Source: Alisma plantago-aquatica
Taxonomy: Eukaryota; Streptophyta; Magnoliopsida; Alismatales; Alismataceae
Direction of reading: 5' to 3'
Length of the DNA: 64,000 nucleotides
Assembly (NCBI GenBank): GCA_963693085.1
Contig: OY856411.1
Coordinates: forward strand, 72,308,501 to 72,372,500
Shown here: positions 10,265 to 21,224 of the stretch, piece by piece
How positions within the stretch are numbered: position 1 is the first letter of the stretch
Layout of the letters: each line of letters opens with the position of its first letter
The notes under the pieces: generated by a model
Databases searched by the model: none
What the model was told of the DNA's origin: nothing
Seen by the model: the letters and a program-made list of their open reading frames with translations, nothing else
Program-made: the position numbers and the translations under genes

Positions 10265-11098
10265 TTATGGGCAATCTTCCTTGTAGTGACCCTTCTTTCC
10301 ACATGTGAAGCACCGGATGGAGGAGGACTTGCCTTTGTAGAGTCGACCTTTGGAGTACATGGCATCTTCTTTAGTTTGAGAGGATGGAGAGACTTGTTCC
10401 ATGATAGCTTCAATTTGAGCCTTCATTTCAGCCTTCTTCATTCTCTTTAGCTCTTTCTTCTCTTGTCTTTCTACTTCCTCCCTCTTTTCAAGTGTGGCTT
10501 CATGTGCTTGTAGATTTCCAATGAGCTCTTCAATAGGAATATCCCTAAGCGACCTTTCTTCTTCAATGGAAGTCACCTTGGATTCCCATCTCTTGGGGAG
10601 AGTTCTAAGGATCTTTGAGTTGATCTCTCCACTAGACATAGGATGTCCTAGAACAGCAAGACCATTCAAGATGGTGTTGAGCCTTGAGTACATGTTGGCT
10701 ATGCTCTCCTCCTTTCCCATCTTGAAGTTCTCAAGCAACCCTTTGAGCATGTAGACTTTGCTTTCCTTCACTTGATCTGTCCCTTCATAAGTGATGCAAA
10801 GCTTTCTCCATACCTCATAGGCCGTCTCACAAGAGGAAATCCGGTTGAACTCGGTGGGGGTCATGGAGGCATATAGGATGTGCATGGCTCTAGCATTCAA
10901 GGTTGCTTTCACCAAGGTGGCTTCATCCCATTCTTCAATGTTTGTCTTTGGTAGAATGTATGGGCTGTTCACCATTTGCCACATCTCGAGACTTGATCCT
11001 TGGATGAAGAATTGAAGTCTTCTTCTCCAATAGAGGAAGTTGATCCCATCAAAGATTGGAAGGCTGGTCGAGAGTCTCCCTCCTAGGTAGTCACCCAT
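10265..11098 (-). CDS. gag: TRG-1 Gag N-terminal part, unit 1 (UBN2 capsid domain and zinc knuckle)
   Basis: The 277-residue protein opens with GGRLSTSLPIFDGINFLYWR, the plant Copia Gag entry pattern. A UBN2-like helical domain (about 70-200) contains the CETAYEVWRKLCITYEG and LRTLPKRWESKVTSIEE signatures. A charged coiled stretch (about 205-245) and a CCHC zinc knuckle, CFTCGKKGHYKEDC, at 263-276 follow. The TAA stop comes one residue after the knuckle. The ATG lies only about 37 bp from the primer site, so the leader is very short outside the LTR. It would form particles that a related full-length element would have to supply with pol. The intact frame in three near-identical copies argues for recent activity or recent amplification. 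Confidence 0.85.
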   Translation of the reverse strand: MGDYLGGRLSTSLPIFDGINFLYWRRRLQFFIQGSSLEMWQMVNSPYILPKTNIEEWDEATLVKATLNARAMHILYASMTPTEFNRISSCETAYEVWRKLCITYEGTDQVKESKVYMLKGLLENFKMGKEESIANMYSRLNTILNGLAVLGHPMSSGEINSKILRTLPKRWESKVTSIEEERSLRDIPIEELIGNLQAHEATLEKREEVERQEKKELKRMKKAEMKAQIEAIMEQVSPSSQTKEDAMYSKGRLYKGKSSSIRCFTCGKKGHYKEDCP

Positions 11099-11135
11099 CT
11101 TCTCCTACTTGTTGAAGTATGCTTGGAGAAGACCC

Positions 11136-11147
11136 GCTCTGATACCA
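11136..11147 (-). other. Primer-binding site, TRG-1 unit 1
   Basis: The minus strand reads TGGTATCAGAGC two bases inside the 5' LTR edge, complementary to the 3' end of plant initiator tRNA-Met. Confidence 0.9.
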
Positions 11148-12025
11148 CTTGTTGGATCCTATATGGATGATTAGATGCTCTAGAGGGGGGGGGGGTGAAT
11201 AGAGCTGAAAGCACTTAAACAAAATTCATCAAACCTTCAAAATATATGACAAGATAAGGTTGCTAAATAGGTAATTTGAGTGCAACTAAATCATGCATAG
11301 CAAGGATAAGAGAGATTGAACATGCACCAATTAGACAAGCTATTTAGAGTGGTTCCACACTTCAAACTAGAAGTGTGTCAGTCCACTTGCCTAGAGAGGT
11401 CAACCTCTAGGACTTCAAACAATTGCATTCTTATATTCATTAATAAGACATACAACACATGACCCAACAAAGGTCTTACCTATCCAATACAAAGAGTCTT
11501 CAACCTTACCAAGGACTTACCCACTTTGCAAGAGTCTTCGGCCTTCTCCAAGGACTTACCCACTCTTGCACAAGTCTTCAGCCTTGTAGGAATTACCCAC
11601 TCTTCTTGGATCTTCCGCCTTTGACTTCACCTTCACTCGGAGAAGCTTTCCACCAAGGACTTACCCACTTGAGCTTGAGTCTTCTGCCTTCTCCAAGGGC
11701 TTACCCACTCTAGCTCCAAGTCTTCGGCCTTGATCTTCACCAAGGGACTCCTTCCCTTGTTCTTCTTCACCTCTCTTGGACAAGAGAGAGAACCTTCATC
11801 TTCATGATTGAAATGGAGAGATGGGGAGGTTGTGGAAGTGAGAGCTTCACAAGATATACAAATGGGACTAGCTCTCTTACAGATTTCCTACTCACTCTAA
11901 TGGATGTAGCAAGTGATTAAGCTTAGAGAGAGAGAGGAGGCTGTAGGAAGCACTCAACTATAGAATAGGAACCTCACAAAGAGTTTGCAATGAATGCTCA
12001 ACCTTGGAATGAAGCCCAAGGGGTC

Positions 12026-12035
12026 CTATTTATAG
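12026..12035 (-). promoter_or_regulatory. TATA box, TRG-1 LTR 2
   Basis: CTATAAATAG on the minus strand, identical to LTR 1. This LTR stands upstream of the unit 1 gag, so it is the promoter that would drive that gag. Confidence 0.65.
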
Positions 12036-12170
12036 CTGGGGATGCCTCTTAGCCTTTGGGAACACATGAGAACGAAAACTAGACGTTTTGTAGCTTGCAA
12101 CGGATCTATTTTCACTTGTTGCAACTCCACAACGGCTAGAATCACTTTTCTGCACTTTTTCGTACAGTCT

Positions 12171-12422
12171 AATCGGCCGAGTTTATATAAAGGTAACTTG
12201 GCCGAACCACTAAAAGACAAGGCTGAAAGCTAGACTGTCGGCCGAGTTCCTTTGGAGAAACTCGACCGATCGGTCAACTTTCATCTTGGACCGATCAGTG
12301 GATCGGCCGAGTTTCCTAGCTAGAAACTTGACCGAACGAGAATCGGCTGAGTTTGTAACTCGGCCGATTGCAACAAAAATTCCAGAATATATGGATCGGC
12401 CGAGTTTGGAATTCGGCCGACA
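12171..12422. repeat. CTCGGCCGA palindrome cluster, LTR 2
   Basis: Same arrangement as in LTR 1, with no difference noticed. Confidence 0.75.
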
Positions 12423-12783
12423 AAATCCCTGTTATGGGTATTTTGGAATTTTCGTTTGACTATACAAATGATGGATTTTTGTGTCCCAATAATTTTTCTA
12501 AGCTTAATTACAAGTCATACAATCATTACAAGTGATTACAAAGCAATTCTAAGGTCATTTACATAGAGATCCCAAATTGCACACTTGTAGCTATTTTGAC
12601 TTGTCTTTTCTCCAATTTGATATGCGCAAGTTAGGGCATTTGGAGTGTGTCTAAACCTAATCTGAAATCACTCAATGTAGAAGCATTAGACACCAATATG
12701 TGGAATGGTTAGTCATCATTAAAACAAGGGTTTAGTCAATTTAGACGTGAGTCAACATTGACCTAATTGATCTTGAGTCAACA

Positions 12784-12797
12784 TTCTCCCCCTTTTT
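12784..12797 (-). other. Polypurine tract, TRG-1 unit 2
   Basis: AAAAAGGGGGAGAA on the minus strand, next to the LTR 2 edge. Confidence 0.85.
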
Positions 12798-14707
12798 GAA
12801 GATGACAAACCATCCCATAAATGTATTGAAAGCTTGTACGTAAAATCATACCTTCAGAGAAACCTAGGGGTTTCAATAGGATTGAGCTCATATGCTCCCC
12901 CTCAATTGATGCGCATGGAGTTCTCATACTTCCCCTCAATTGATGCTATTTCTCCTGCATGGTTATCTTTCATAACATTTATAGAAACTATGTCTTCTAC
13001 TCATATATGTTCTACACATATATGTCTTCTCCCATTTACCTTCTCCCCTTTACATGGACACGCTTCTTTGCTTCATGTAAGACATGCCTTCTCCCTGTTG
13101 TCAAAAGAAGACATATCTTTCTCCCCCTTTGTCATTTCAAAAAGGCGGGGGTGTGAAGAAACTAAGAAACACCACTTGTTAAGAGAAAGAAGATAACAAA
13201 AGTTATATAATGAGAGTAGAAGAGCACAGATAGGGGCTTGTCCAAGCATAGAAAGAAAAGCAAGTTAAAGCATATACTTGAACAACCCAAAAATGCAAGA
13301 TAAAGTGCTGCAGAAAAACAATAAATCACAATTTTGACCCTCAAGATGATGGAATTTGACCAAAAACCATCGGAGCTCATTGCAAAGTGATGAGTCTTGC
13401 TCAGAAGGGTGTTTCTGCATAAAAAGCACTATACTTGTAGCAAAAACTGAAACTGGAGCAAAATCTGCATAAAAATCCATAAATACTCCAATTTCTACAT
13501 ATAATGTAGCTCTATGTGCCCTGCATCACAATGTTATGCAAACAACTCAAGATAGTAGATATGCAATTCAAGGAACAATCTTGAGCCTGTATGAGATAAG
13601 ATACAAGCATAACATATAGATGATCAAAGATGGCACTTTGTAAACAAGGTTAGAACTACATGTATATGAACTACTAGTAGATGGTATCACAAGTTAGGAC
13701 TACTAGTAGGATCTAGATCATAGAAAGAGATACCAAAAGGTACACAAGATAAAGCAAGCTATGAGTAGATGTAGAGATATATCCAAACAAAGAGATATGA
13801 AAATTTAAGAAGCATGAAAGGATATAACTCACTAGATATGCATCCTTACCATAAGATGATTACCCCTAAGAACCTCAAGGTTGTATCAAAACAAGATATA
13901 CACCTAGATAGATGTAGCAAGTTAGAGCACAACGGAATCGATTTTAGACACAACTAAGAGATCCAAAGAGATCATCATCAAAACCTGCAAAACAACTCAA
14001 AGCAAGTAATTGCAACATATAGATATACCAATTTAGAGCAATTAGAGAGATAGAGTTGTAAGCAAGATAGGCAATTTAGAACATGGCAATATGCATATAT
14101 AAAGGTACCAAATGGAGTGCCAAAGAATAAGGCTATTGGTTGAGAAAATCTAGTTGAGAGGGAAATTCTCATTCAATAAGCCAACTGTATACTCTGTGAA
14201 CAGTGTTTTCGGTCGAGTTCTGTGTATTGGCAACTCGGCCGATCGCAGCTGTTGGCAACACCCATTGGTGCCTATCGGTCGAGTTTTAGACAGGACAAAA
14301 CTCGGCCGACAAAACTACTGTAGAAAAAGAACATATTTTTCATAAAACATATCTAGAGGCATGCTAAATATACAAACCATATCCAAACATGTCTAAGCAA
14401 GTTAGTAATGCACTATAGAAGCATTAGAAATAGTTTTTGAGCAAGAGTGTGAAGAGAATCACAAAATGCCACTTTTGACTCAAAAACCATATGTATAGTG
14501 CACACTAACTTGACAAAACAAGTTAGAAATGGTTACAAGCAATAAAACATTTACCTTTGTGCTTACCATTGCTTTTCCACTTGTTGTCACCCTCTACACA
14601 TCTCACCTTTCTTCTTTTATGTGGATTGACAAGTCAATTTGCAATTCAATAGCTCAAATCAATCCATTTGTACGTACCTACAAGAAGAAAGATGAAATGG
14701 TCCCCAA
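12798..14707 (-). other. Pol-free interior of TRG-1 unit 2
   Basis: This matches unit 1 except for T at 12931 (C at 7450 in unit 1). No pol motif is present. Confidence 0.7.
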
Positions 14708-15550
14708 TTATATTTTTGGGTCCGGAGGGGTTAGTTTAGCAACCCAAATCCTATTGCTCTTGGGTGCTTTCCTAAAAGGACAACATGAAGAATAATGACC
14801 AAAATCATTGCAATAGTTGCATGTGCCCATAGTCTTGGAACTAGAGGATTTTCCATGGAATATTGGAGGTCCTTTATCTTTGTTGTTCCCTTGACTACTA
14901 TCATACCCTAAACCATGTCTACCAATTTGTTTAGTAGTATGGTCTAGGATTTGATTAAGATTCTTTTTACCCACTAAGATTCTTTGCAAAGAAGATCTCA
15001 AACTATCATTATCATGCTTAAGAGAAGCAATAATATAAGACAAACTATTTATATTTTCTTTAGCATGCAAAAGATCATTTTCTAAGCAAAGAGATTTAGT
15101 TAAATAGGAATCTCTATCAATATGAAGAGCAGCAACATCATTTTCTCTATTTGTAGAACTAGAACAAGATTCATGCCCATTGACTTTAGCAAGCAAGGAG
15201 GCATTTTCTATTTCTAATTCATGCAAAACAAAATCTTTGTCCTTATTTTCAAATTTAAGAACATCAATGTCATGCATGAGAGAATCAACAATTAAAGTAT
15301 GCTCTTCATTTGAACTAGGCATGAGAGGTTGAGCTTCTAGAAATTTAATCTTATCAAGTAAACTAGAATTTTCAAGTTTAAGAGAGTCTACTTGACTAAG
15401 ACAATCATTTTTATCATCAAGCAAGCAAGAATTAGCATGTTCAAGATCATCTAGTTCTACATGCAAATTATCAACAATTTTAGCAAGCTTTTTCTTTTTC
15501 CTTTTAGATGACTTAAGAGAGGCACACATATCATGAATAATAGCAATCAA
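14708..15550 (-). CDS. TRG-1 Gag C-terminal part, unit 2
   Basis: Same 280 residues as in unit 1: coiled coil, second CCHC knuckle and basic tail. It is in frame with the upstream gag part across one TAA at 15746-15748. Confidence 0.65.
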   Translation of the reverse strand: MIAIIHDMCASLKSSKRKKKKLAKIVDNLHVELDDLEHANSCLLDDKNDCLSQVDSLKLENSSLLDKIKFLEAQPLMPSSNEEHTLIVDSLMHDIDVLKFENKDKDFVLHELEIENASLLAKVNGHESCSSSTNRENDVAALHIDRDSYLTKSLCLENDLLHAKENINSLSYIIASLKHDNDSLRSSLQRILVGKKNLNQILDHTTKQIGRHGLGYDSSQGNNKDKGPPIFHGKSSSSKTMGTCNYCNDFGHYSSCCPFRKAPKSNRIWVAKLTPPDPKI

Positions 15551-15745
15551 AGATTCTTTATCTAGAGAGTTTAGATTTACCTCACTTGAGTCTTCACTTG
15601 TTGATGCTATAAGAGCAAAATGGCATTCTCCTTCATCACTTGAGCTTGAGCTTGATCCTTCACTTGAATCTTCACTTGAGCTTGAGTTGGAGGAGCCACT
15701 TGAGCTTGATTGCCATTTCTTCTTGTGAATATGGGTCTTTTTGCC

Positions 15746-16579
15746 TTATGGGCAATCTTCCTTGTAGTGACCCTTCTTTCCACATGTGAAGCACCGGATG
15801 GAGGAGGACTTGCCTTTGTAGAGTCGACCTTTGGAGTACATGGCATCTTCTTTAGTTTGAGAGGATGGAGAGACTTGTTCCATGATAGCTTCAATTTGAG
15901 CCTTCATTTCAGCCTTCTTCATTCTCTTTAGCTCTTTCTTCTCTTGTCTTTCTACTTCCTCCCTCTTTTCAAGTGTGGCTTCATGTGCTTGTAGATTTCC
16001 AATGAGCTCTTCAATAGGAATATCCCTAAGCGACCTTTCTTCTTCAATGGAAGTCACCTTGGATTCCCATCTCTTGGGGAGAGTTCTAAGGATCTTTGAG
16101 TTGATCTCTCCACTAGACATAGGATGTCCTAGAACAGCAAGACCATTCAAGATGGTGTTGAGCCTTGAGTACATGTTGGCTATGCTCTCCTCCTTTCCCA
16201 TCTTGAAGTTCTCAAGCAACCCTTTGAGCATGTAGACTTTGCTTTCCTTCACTTGATCTGTCCCTTCATAAGTGATGCAAAGCTTTCTCCATACCTCATA
16301 GGCCGTCTCACAAGAGGAAATCCGGTTGAACTCGGTGGGGGTCATGGAGGCATATAGGATGTGCATGGCTCTAGCATTCAAGGTTGCTTTCACCAAGGTG
16401 GCTTCATCCCATTCTTCAATGTTTGTCTTTGGTAGAATGTATGGGCTGTTCACCATTTGCCACATCTCGAGACTTGATCCTTGGATGAAGAATTGAAGTC
16501 TTCTTCTCCAATAGAGGAAGTTGATCCCATCAAAGATTGGAAGGCTGGTCGAGAGTCTCCCTCCTAGGTAGTCACCCAT
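15746..16579 (-). CDS. gag: TRG-1 Gag N-terminal part, unit 2
   Basis: This 277-residue protein is identical to unit 1, with UBN2-like domain and knuckle at 263-276. LTR 3 lies upstream and would be its promoter. Confidence 0.85.
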   Translation of the reverse strand: MGDYLGGRLSTSLPIFDGINFLYWRRRLQFFIQGSSLEMWQMVNSPYILPKTNIEEWDEATLVKATLNARAMHILYASMTPTEFNRISSCETAYEVWRKLCITYEGTDQVKESKVYMLKGLLENFKMGKEESIANMYSRLNTILNGLAVLGHPMSSGEINSKILRTLPKRWESKVTSIEEERSLRDIPIEELIGNLQAHEATLEKREEVERQEKKELKRMKKAEMKAQIEAIMEQVSPSSQTKEDAMYSKGRLYKGKSSSIRCFTCGKKGHYKEDCP

Positions 16580-16616
16580 CTTCTCCTACTTGTTGAAGTA
16601 TGCTTGGAGAAGACCC

Positions 16617-16628
16617 GCTCTGATACCA
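16617..16628 (-). other. Primer-binding site, TRG-1 unit 2
   Basis: TGGTATCAGAGC on the minus strand, two bases from LTR 3. Confidence 0.9.
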
Positions 16629-17504
16629 CTTGTTGGATCCTATATGGATGATTAGATGCTCTAGAGGGGGGGGGTGAATAGAGCTGAAAGCACTTAAACA
16701 AAATTCATCAAACCTTCAAAATATATGACAAGATAAGGTTGCTAAATAGGTAATTTGAGTGCAACTAAATCATGCATAGCAAGGATAAGAGAGATTGAAC
16801 ATGCACCAATTAGACAAGCTATTTAGAGTGGTTCCACACTTCAAACTAGAAGTGTGTCAGTCCACTTGCCTAGAGAGGTCAACCTCTAGGACTTCAAACA
16901 ATTGCATTCTTATATTCATTAATAAGACATACAACACATGACCCAACAAAGGTCTTACCTATCCAATACAAAGAGTCTTCAACCTTACCAAGGACTTACC
17001 CACTTTGCAAGAGTCTTCGGCCTTCTCCAAGGACTTACCCACTCTTGCACAAGTCTTCAGCCTTGTAGGAATTACCCACTCTTCTTGGATCTTCCGCCTT
17101 TGACTTCACCTTCACTCGGAGAAGCTTTCCACCAAGGACTTACCCACTTGAGCTTGAGTCTTCTGCCTTCTCCAAGGGCTTACCCACTCTAGCTCCAAGT
17201 CTTCGGCCTTGATCTTCACCAAGGGACTCCTTCCCTTGTTCTTCTTCACCTCTCTTGGACAAGAGAGAGAACCTTCATCTTCATGATTGAAATGGAGAGA
17301 TGGGGAGGTTGTGGAAGTGAGAGCTTCACAAGATATACAAATGGGACTAGCTCTCTTACAGATTTCCTACTCACTCTAATGGATGTAGCAAGTGATTAAG
17401 CTTAGAGAGAGAGAGGAGGCTGTAGGAAGCACTCAACTATAGAATAGGAACCTCACAAAGAGTTTGCAATGAATGCTCAACCTTGGAATGAAGCCCAAGG
17501 GGTC

Positions 17505-17514
17505 CTATTTATAG
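17505..17514 (-). promoter_or_regulatory. TATA box, TRG-1 LTR 3
   Basis: CTATAAATAG on the minus strand, upstream of the unit 2 gag. Confidence 0.65.
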
Positions 17515-17649
17515 CTGGGGATGCCTCTTAGCCTTTGGGAACACATGAGAACGAAAACTAGACGTTTTGTAGCTTGCAACGGATCTATTTTCACTTGTTG
17601 CAACTCCACAACGGCTAGAATCACTTTTCTGCACTTTTTCGTACAGTCT

Positions 17650-17901
17650 AATCGGCCGAGTTTATATAAAGGTAACTTGGCCGAACCACTAAAAGACAAG
17701 GCTGAAAGCTAGACTGTCGGCCGAGTTCCTTTGGAGAAACTCGACCGATCGGTCAACTTTCATCTTGGACCGATCAGTGGATCGGCCGAGTTTCCTAGCT
17801 AGAAACTTGACCGAACGAGAATCGGCTGAGTTTGTAACTCGGCCGATTGCAACAAAAATTCCAGAATATATGGATCGGCCGAGTTTGGAATTCGGCCGAC
17901 A
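17650..17901. repeat. CTCGGCCGA palindrome cluster, LTR 3
   Basis: Same arrangement as in LTRs 1 and 2. Confidence 0.75.
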
Positions 17902-18262
17902 AAATCCCTGTTATGGGTATTTTGGAATTTTCGTTTGACTATACAAATGATGGATTTTTGTGTCCCAATAATTTTTCTAAGCTTAATTACAAGTCATACA
18001 ATCATTACAAGTGATTACAAAGCAATTCTAAGGTCATTTACATAGAGATCCCAAATTGCACACTTGTAGCTATTTTGACTTGTCTTTTCTCCAATTTGAT
18101 ATGCGCAAGTTAGGGCATTTGGAGTGTGTCTAAACCTAATCTGAAATCACTCAATGTAGAAGCATTAGACACCAATATGTGGAATGGTTAGTCATCATTA
18201 AAACAAGGGTTTAGTCAATTTAGACGTGAGTCAACATTGACCTAATTGATCTTGAGTCAACA

Positions 18263-18276
18263 TTCTCCCCCTTTTT
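18263..18276 (-). other. Polypurine tract, TRG-1 unit 3
   Basis: AAAAAGGGGGAGAA on the minus strand, next to the LTR 3 edge. Confidence 0.85.
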
Positions 18277-20186
18277 GAAGATGACAAACCATCCCATAAA
18301 TGTATTGAAAGCTTGTACGTAAAATCATACCTTCAGAGAAACCTAGGGGTTTCAATAGGATTGAGCTCATATGCTCCCCCTCAATTGATGCGCATGGAGT
18401 TCTCATACTTCCCCTCAATTGATGCTATTTCTCCTGCATGGTTATCTTTCATAACATTTATAGAAACTATGTCTTCTACTCATATATGTTCTACACATAT
18501 ATGTCTTCTCCCATTTACCTTCTCCCCTTTACATGGACACGCTTCTTTGCTTCATGTAAGACATGCCTTCTCCCTGTTGTCAAAAGAAGACATATCTTTC
18601 TCCCCCTTTGTCATTTCAAAAAGGCGGGGGTGTGAAGAAACTAAGAAACACCACTTGTTAAGAGAAAGAAGATAACAAAAGTTATATAATGAGAGTAGAA
18701 GAGCACAGATAGGGGCTTGTCCAAGCATAGAAAGAAAAGCAAGTTAAAGCATATACTTGAACAACCCAAAAATGCAAGATAAAGTGCTGCAGAAAAACAA
18801 TAAATCACAATTTTGACCCTCAAGATGATGGAATTTGACCAAAAACCATCGGAGCTCATTGCAAAGTGATGAGTCTTGCTCAGAAGGGTGTTTCTGCATA
18901 AAAAGCACTATACTTGTAGCAAAAACTGAAACTGGAGCAAAATCTGCATAAAAATCCATAAATACTCCAATTTCTACATATAATGTAGCTCTATGTGCCC
19001 TGCATCACAATGTTATGCAAACAACTCAAGATAGTAGATATGCAATTCAAGGAACAATCTTGAGCCTGTATGAGATAAGATACAAGCATAACATATAGAT
19101 GATCAAAGATGGCACTTTGTAAACAAGGTTAGAACTACATGTATATGAACTACTAGTAGATGGTATCACAAGTTAGGACTACTAGTAGGATCTAGATCAT
19201 AGAAAGAGATACCAAAAGGTACACAAGATAAAGCAAGCTATGAGTAGATGTAGAGATATATCCAAACAAAGAGATATGAAAATTTAAGAAGCATGAAAGG
19301 ATATAACTCACTAGATATGCATCCTTACCATAAGATGATTACCCCTAAGAACCTCAAGGTTGTATCAAAACAAGATATACACCTAGATAGATGTAGCAAG
19401 TTAGAGCACAACGGAATCGATTTTAGACACAACTAAGAGATCCAAAGAGATCATCATCAAAACCTGCAAAACAACTCAAAGCAAGTAATTGCAACATATA
19501 GATATACCAATTTAGAGCAATTAGAGAGATAGAGTTGTAAGCAAGATAGGCAATTTAGAACATGGCAATATGCATATATAAAGGTACCAAATGGAGTGCC
19601 AAAGAATAAGGCTATTGGTTGAGAAAATCTAGTTGAGAGGGAAATTCTCATTCAATAAGCCAACTGTATACTCTGTGAACAGTGTTTTCGGTCGAGTTCT
19701 GTGTATTGGCAACTCGGCCGATCGCAGCTGTTGGCAACACCCATTGGTGCCTATCGGTCGAGTTTTAGACAGGACAAAACTCGGCCGACAAAACTACTGT
19801 AGAAAAAGAACATATTTTTCATAAAACATATCTAGAGGCATGCTAAATATACAAACCATATCCAAACATGTCTAAGCAAGTTAGTAATGCACTATAGAAG
19901 CATTAGAAATAGTTTTTGAGCAAGAGTGTGAAGAGAATCACAAAATGCCACTTTTGACTCAAAAACCATATGTATAGTGCACACTAACTTGACAAAACAA
20001 GTTAGAAATGGTTACAAGCAATAAAACATTTACCTTTGTGCTTACCATTGCTTTTCCACTTGTTGTCACCCTCTACACATCTCACCTTTCTTCTTTTATG
20101 TGGATTGACAAGTCAATTTGCAATTCAATAGCTCAAATCAATCCATTTGTACGTACCTACAAGAAGAAAGATGAAATGGTCCCCAA
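18277..20186 (-). other. Pol-free interior of TRG-1 unit 3
   Basis: Matches unit 2, including T at 18410. No pol motif is present. Confidence 0.7.
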
Positions 20187-21029
20187 TTATATTTTTGGGT
20201 CCGGAGGGGTTAGTTTAGCAACCCAAATCCTATTGCTCTTGGGTGCTTTCCTAAAAGGACAACATGAAGAATAATGACCAAAATCATTGCAATAGTTGCA
20301 TGTGCCCATAGTCTTGGAACTAGAGGATTTTCCATGGAATATTGGAGGTCCTTTATCTTTGTTGTTCCCTTGACTACTATCATACCCTAAACCATGTCTA
20401 CCAATTTGTTTAGTAGTATGGTCTAGGATTTGATTAAGATTCTTTTTACCCACTAAGATTCTTTGCAAAGAAGATCTCAAACTATCATTATCATGCTTAA
20501 GAGAAGCAATAATATAAGACAAACTATTTATATTTTCTTTAGCATGCAAAAGATCATTTTCTAAGCAAAGAGATTTAGTTAAATAGGAATCTCTATCAAT
20601 ATGAAGAGCAGCAACATCATTTTCTCTATTTGTAGAACTAGAACAAGATTCATGCCCATTGACTTTAGCAAGCAAGGAGGCATTTTCTATTTCTAATTCA
20701 TGCAAAACAAAATCTTTGTCCTTATTTTCAAATTTAAGAACATCAATGTCATGCATGAGAGAATCAACAATTAAAGTATGCTCTTCATTTGAACTAGGCA
20801 TGAGAGGTTGAGCTTCTAGAAATTTAATCTTATCAAGTAAACTAGAATTTTCAAGTTTAAGAGAGTCTACTTGACTAAGACAATCATTTTTATCATCAAG
20901 CAAGCAAGAATTAGCATGTTCAAGATCATCTAGTTCTACATGCAAATTATCAACAATTTTAGCAAGCTTTTTCTTTTTCCTTTTAGATGACTTAAGAGAG
21001 GCACACATATCATGAATAATAGCAATCAA
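20187..21029 (-). CDS. TRG-1 Gag C-terminal part, unit 3
   Basis: Same 280 residues as the other units, again cut off from the N-terminal part by one in-frame TAA (21225-21227). Confidence 0.65.
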   Translation of the reverse strand: MIAIIHDMCASLKSSKRKKKKLAKIVDNLHVELDDLEHANSCLLDDKNDCLSQVDSLKLENSSLLDKIKFLEAQPLMPSSNEEHTLIVDSLMHDIDVLKFENKDKDFVLHELEIENASLLAKVNGHESCSSSTNRENDVAALHIDRDSYLTKSLCLENDLLHAKENINSLSYIIASLKHDNDSLRSSLQRILVGKKNLNQILDHTTKQIGRHGLGYDSSQGNNKDKGPPIFHGKSSSSKTMGTCNYCNDFGHYSSCCPFRKAPKSNRIWVAKLTPPDPKI

Positions 21030-21224
21030 AGATTCTTTATCTAGAGAGTTTAGATTTACCTCACTTGAGTCTTCACTTGTTGATGCTATAAGAGCAAAAT
21101 GGCATTCTCCTTCATCACTTGAGCTTGAGCTTGATCCTTCACTTGAATCTTCACTTGAGCTTGAGTTGGAGGAGCCACTTGAGCTTGATTGCCATTTCTT
21201 CTTGTGAATATGGGTCTTTTTGCC

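Larger units (their letters stand above)
11150..12783 (-). mobile_element. TRG-1 LTR 2
   Basis: This 1634-bp LTR serves as 5' LTR of unit 1 and 3' LTR of unit 2. Against LTR 1 I find only the longer G run (11), A at the private-G position and T at 12720. Its TATA box is at 12026-12035 and its palindrome cluster at 12171-12422. Confidence 0.92.
16631..18262 (-). mobile_element. TRG-1 LTR 3
   Basis: This 1632-bp LTR differs from LTR 2 only in the G run (9 instead of 11) as far as I could compare by eye. It shares T at 18199 with LTR 2, which groups units 2 and 3 together. Confidence 0.92.
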
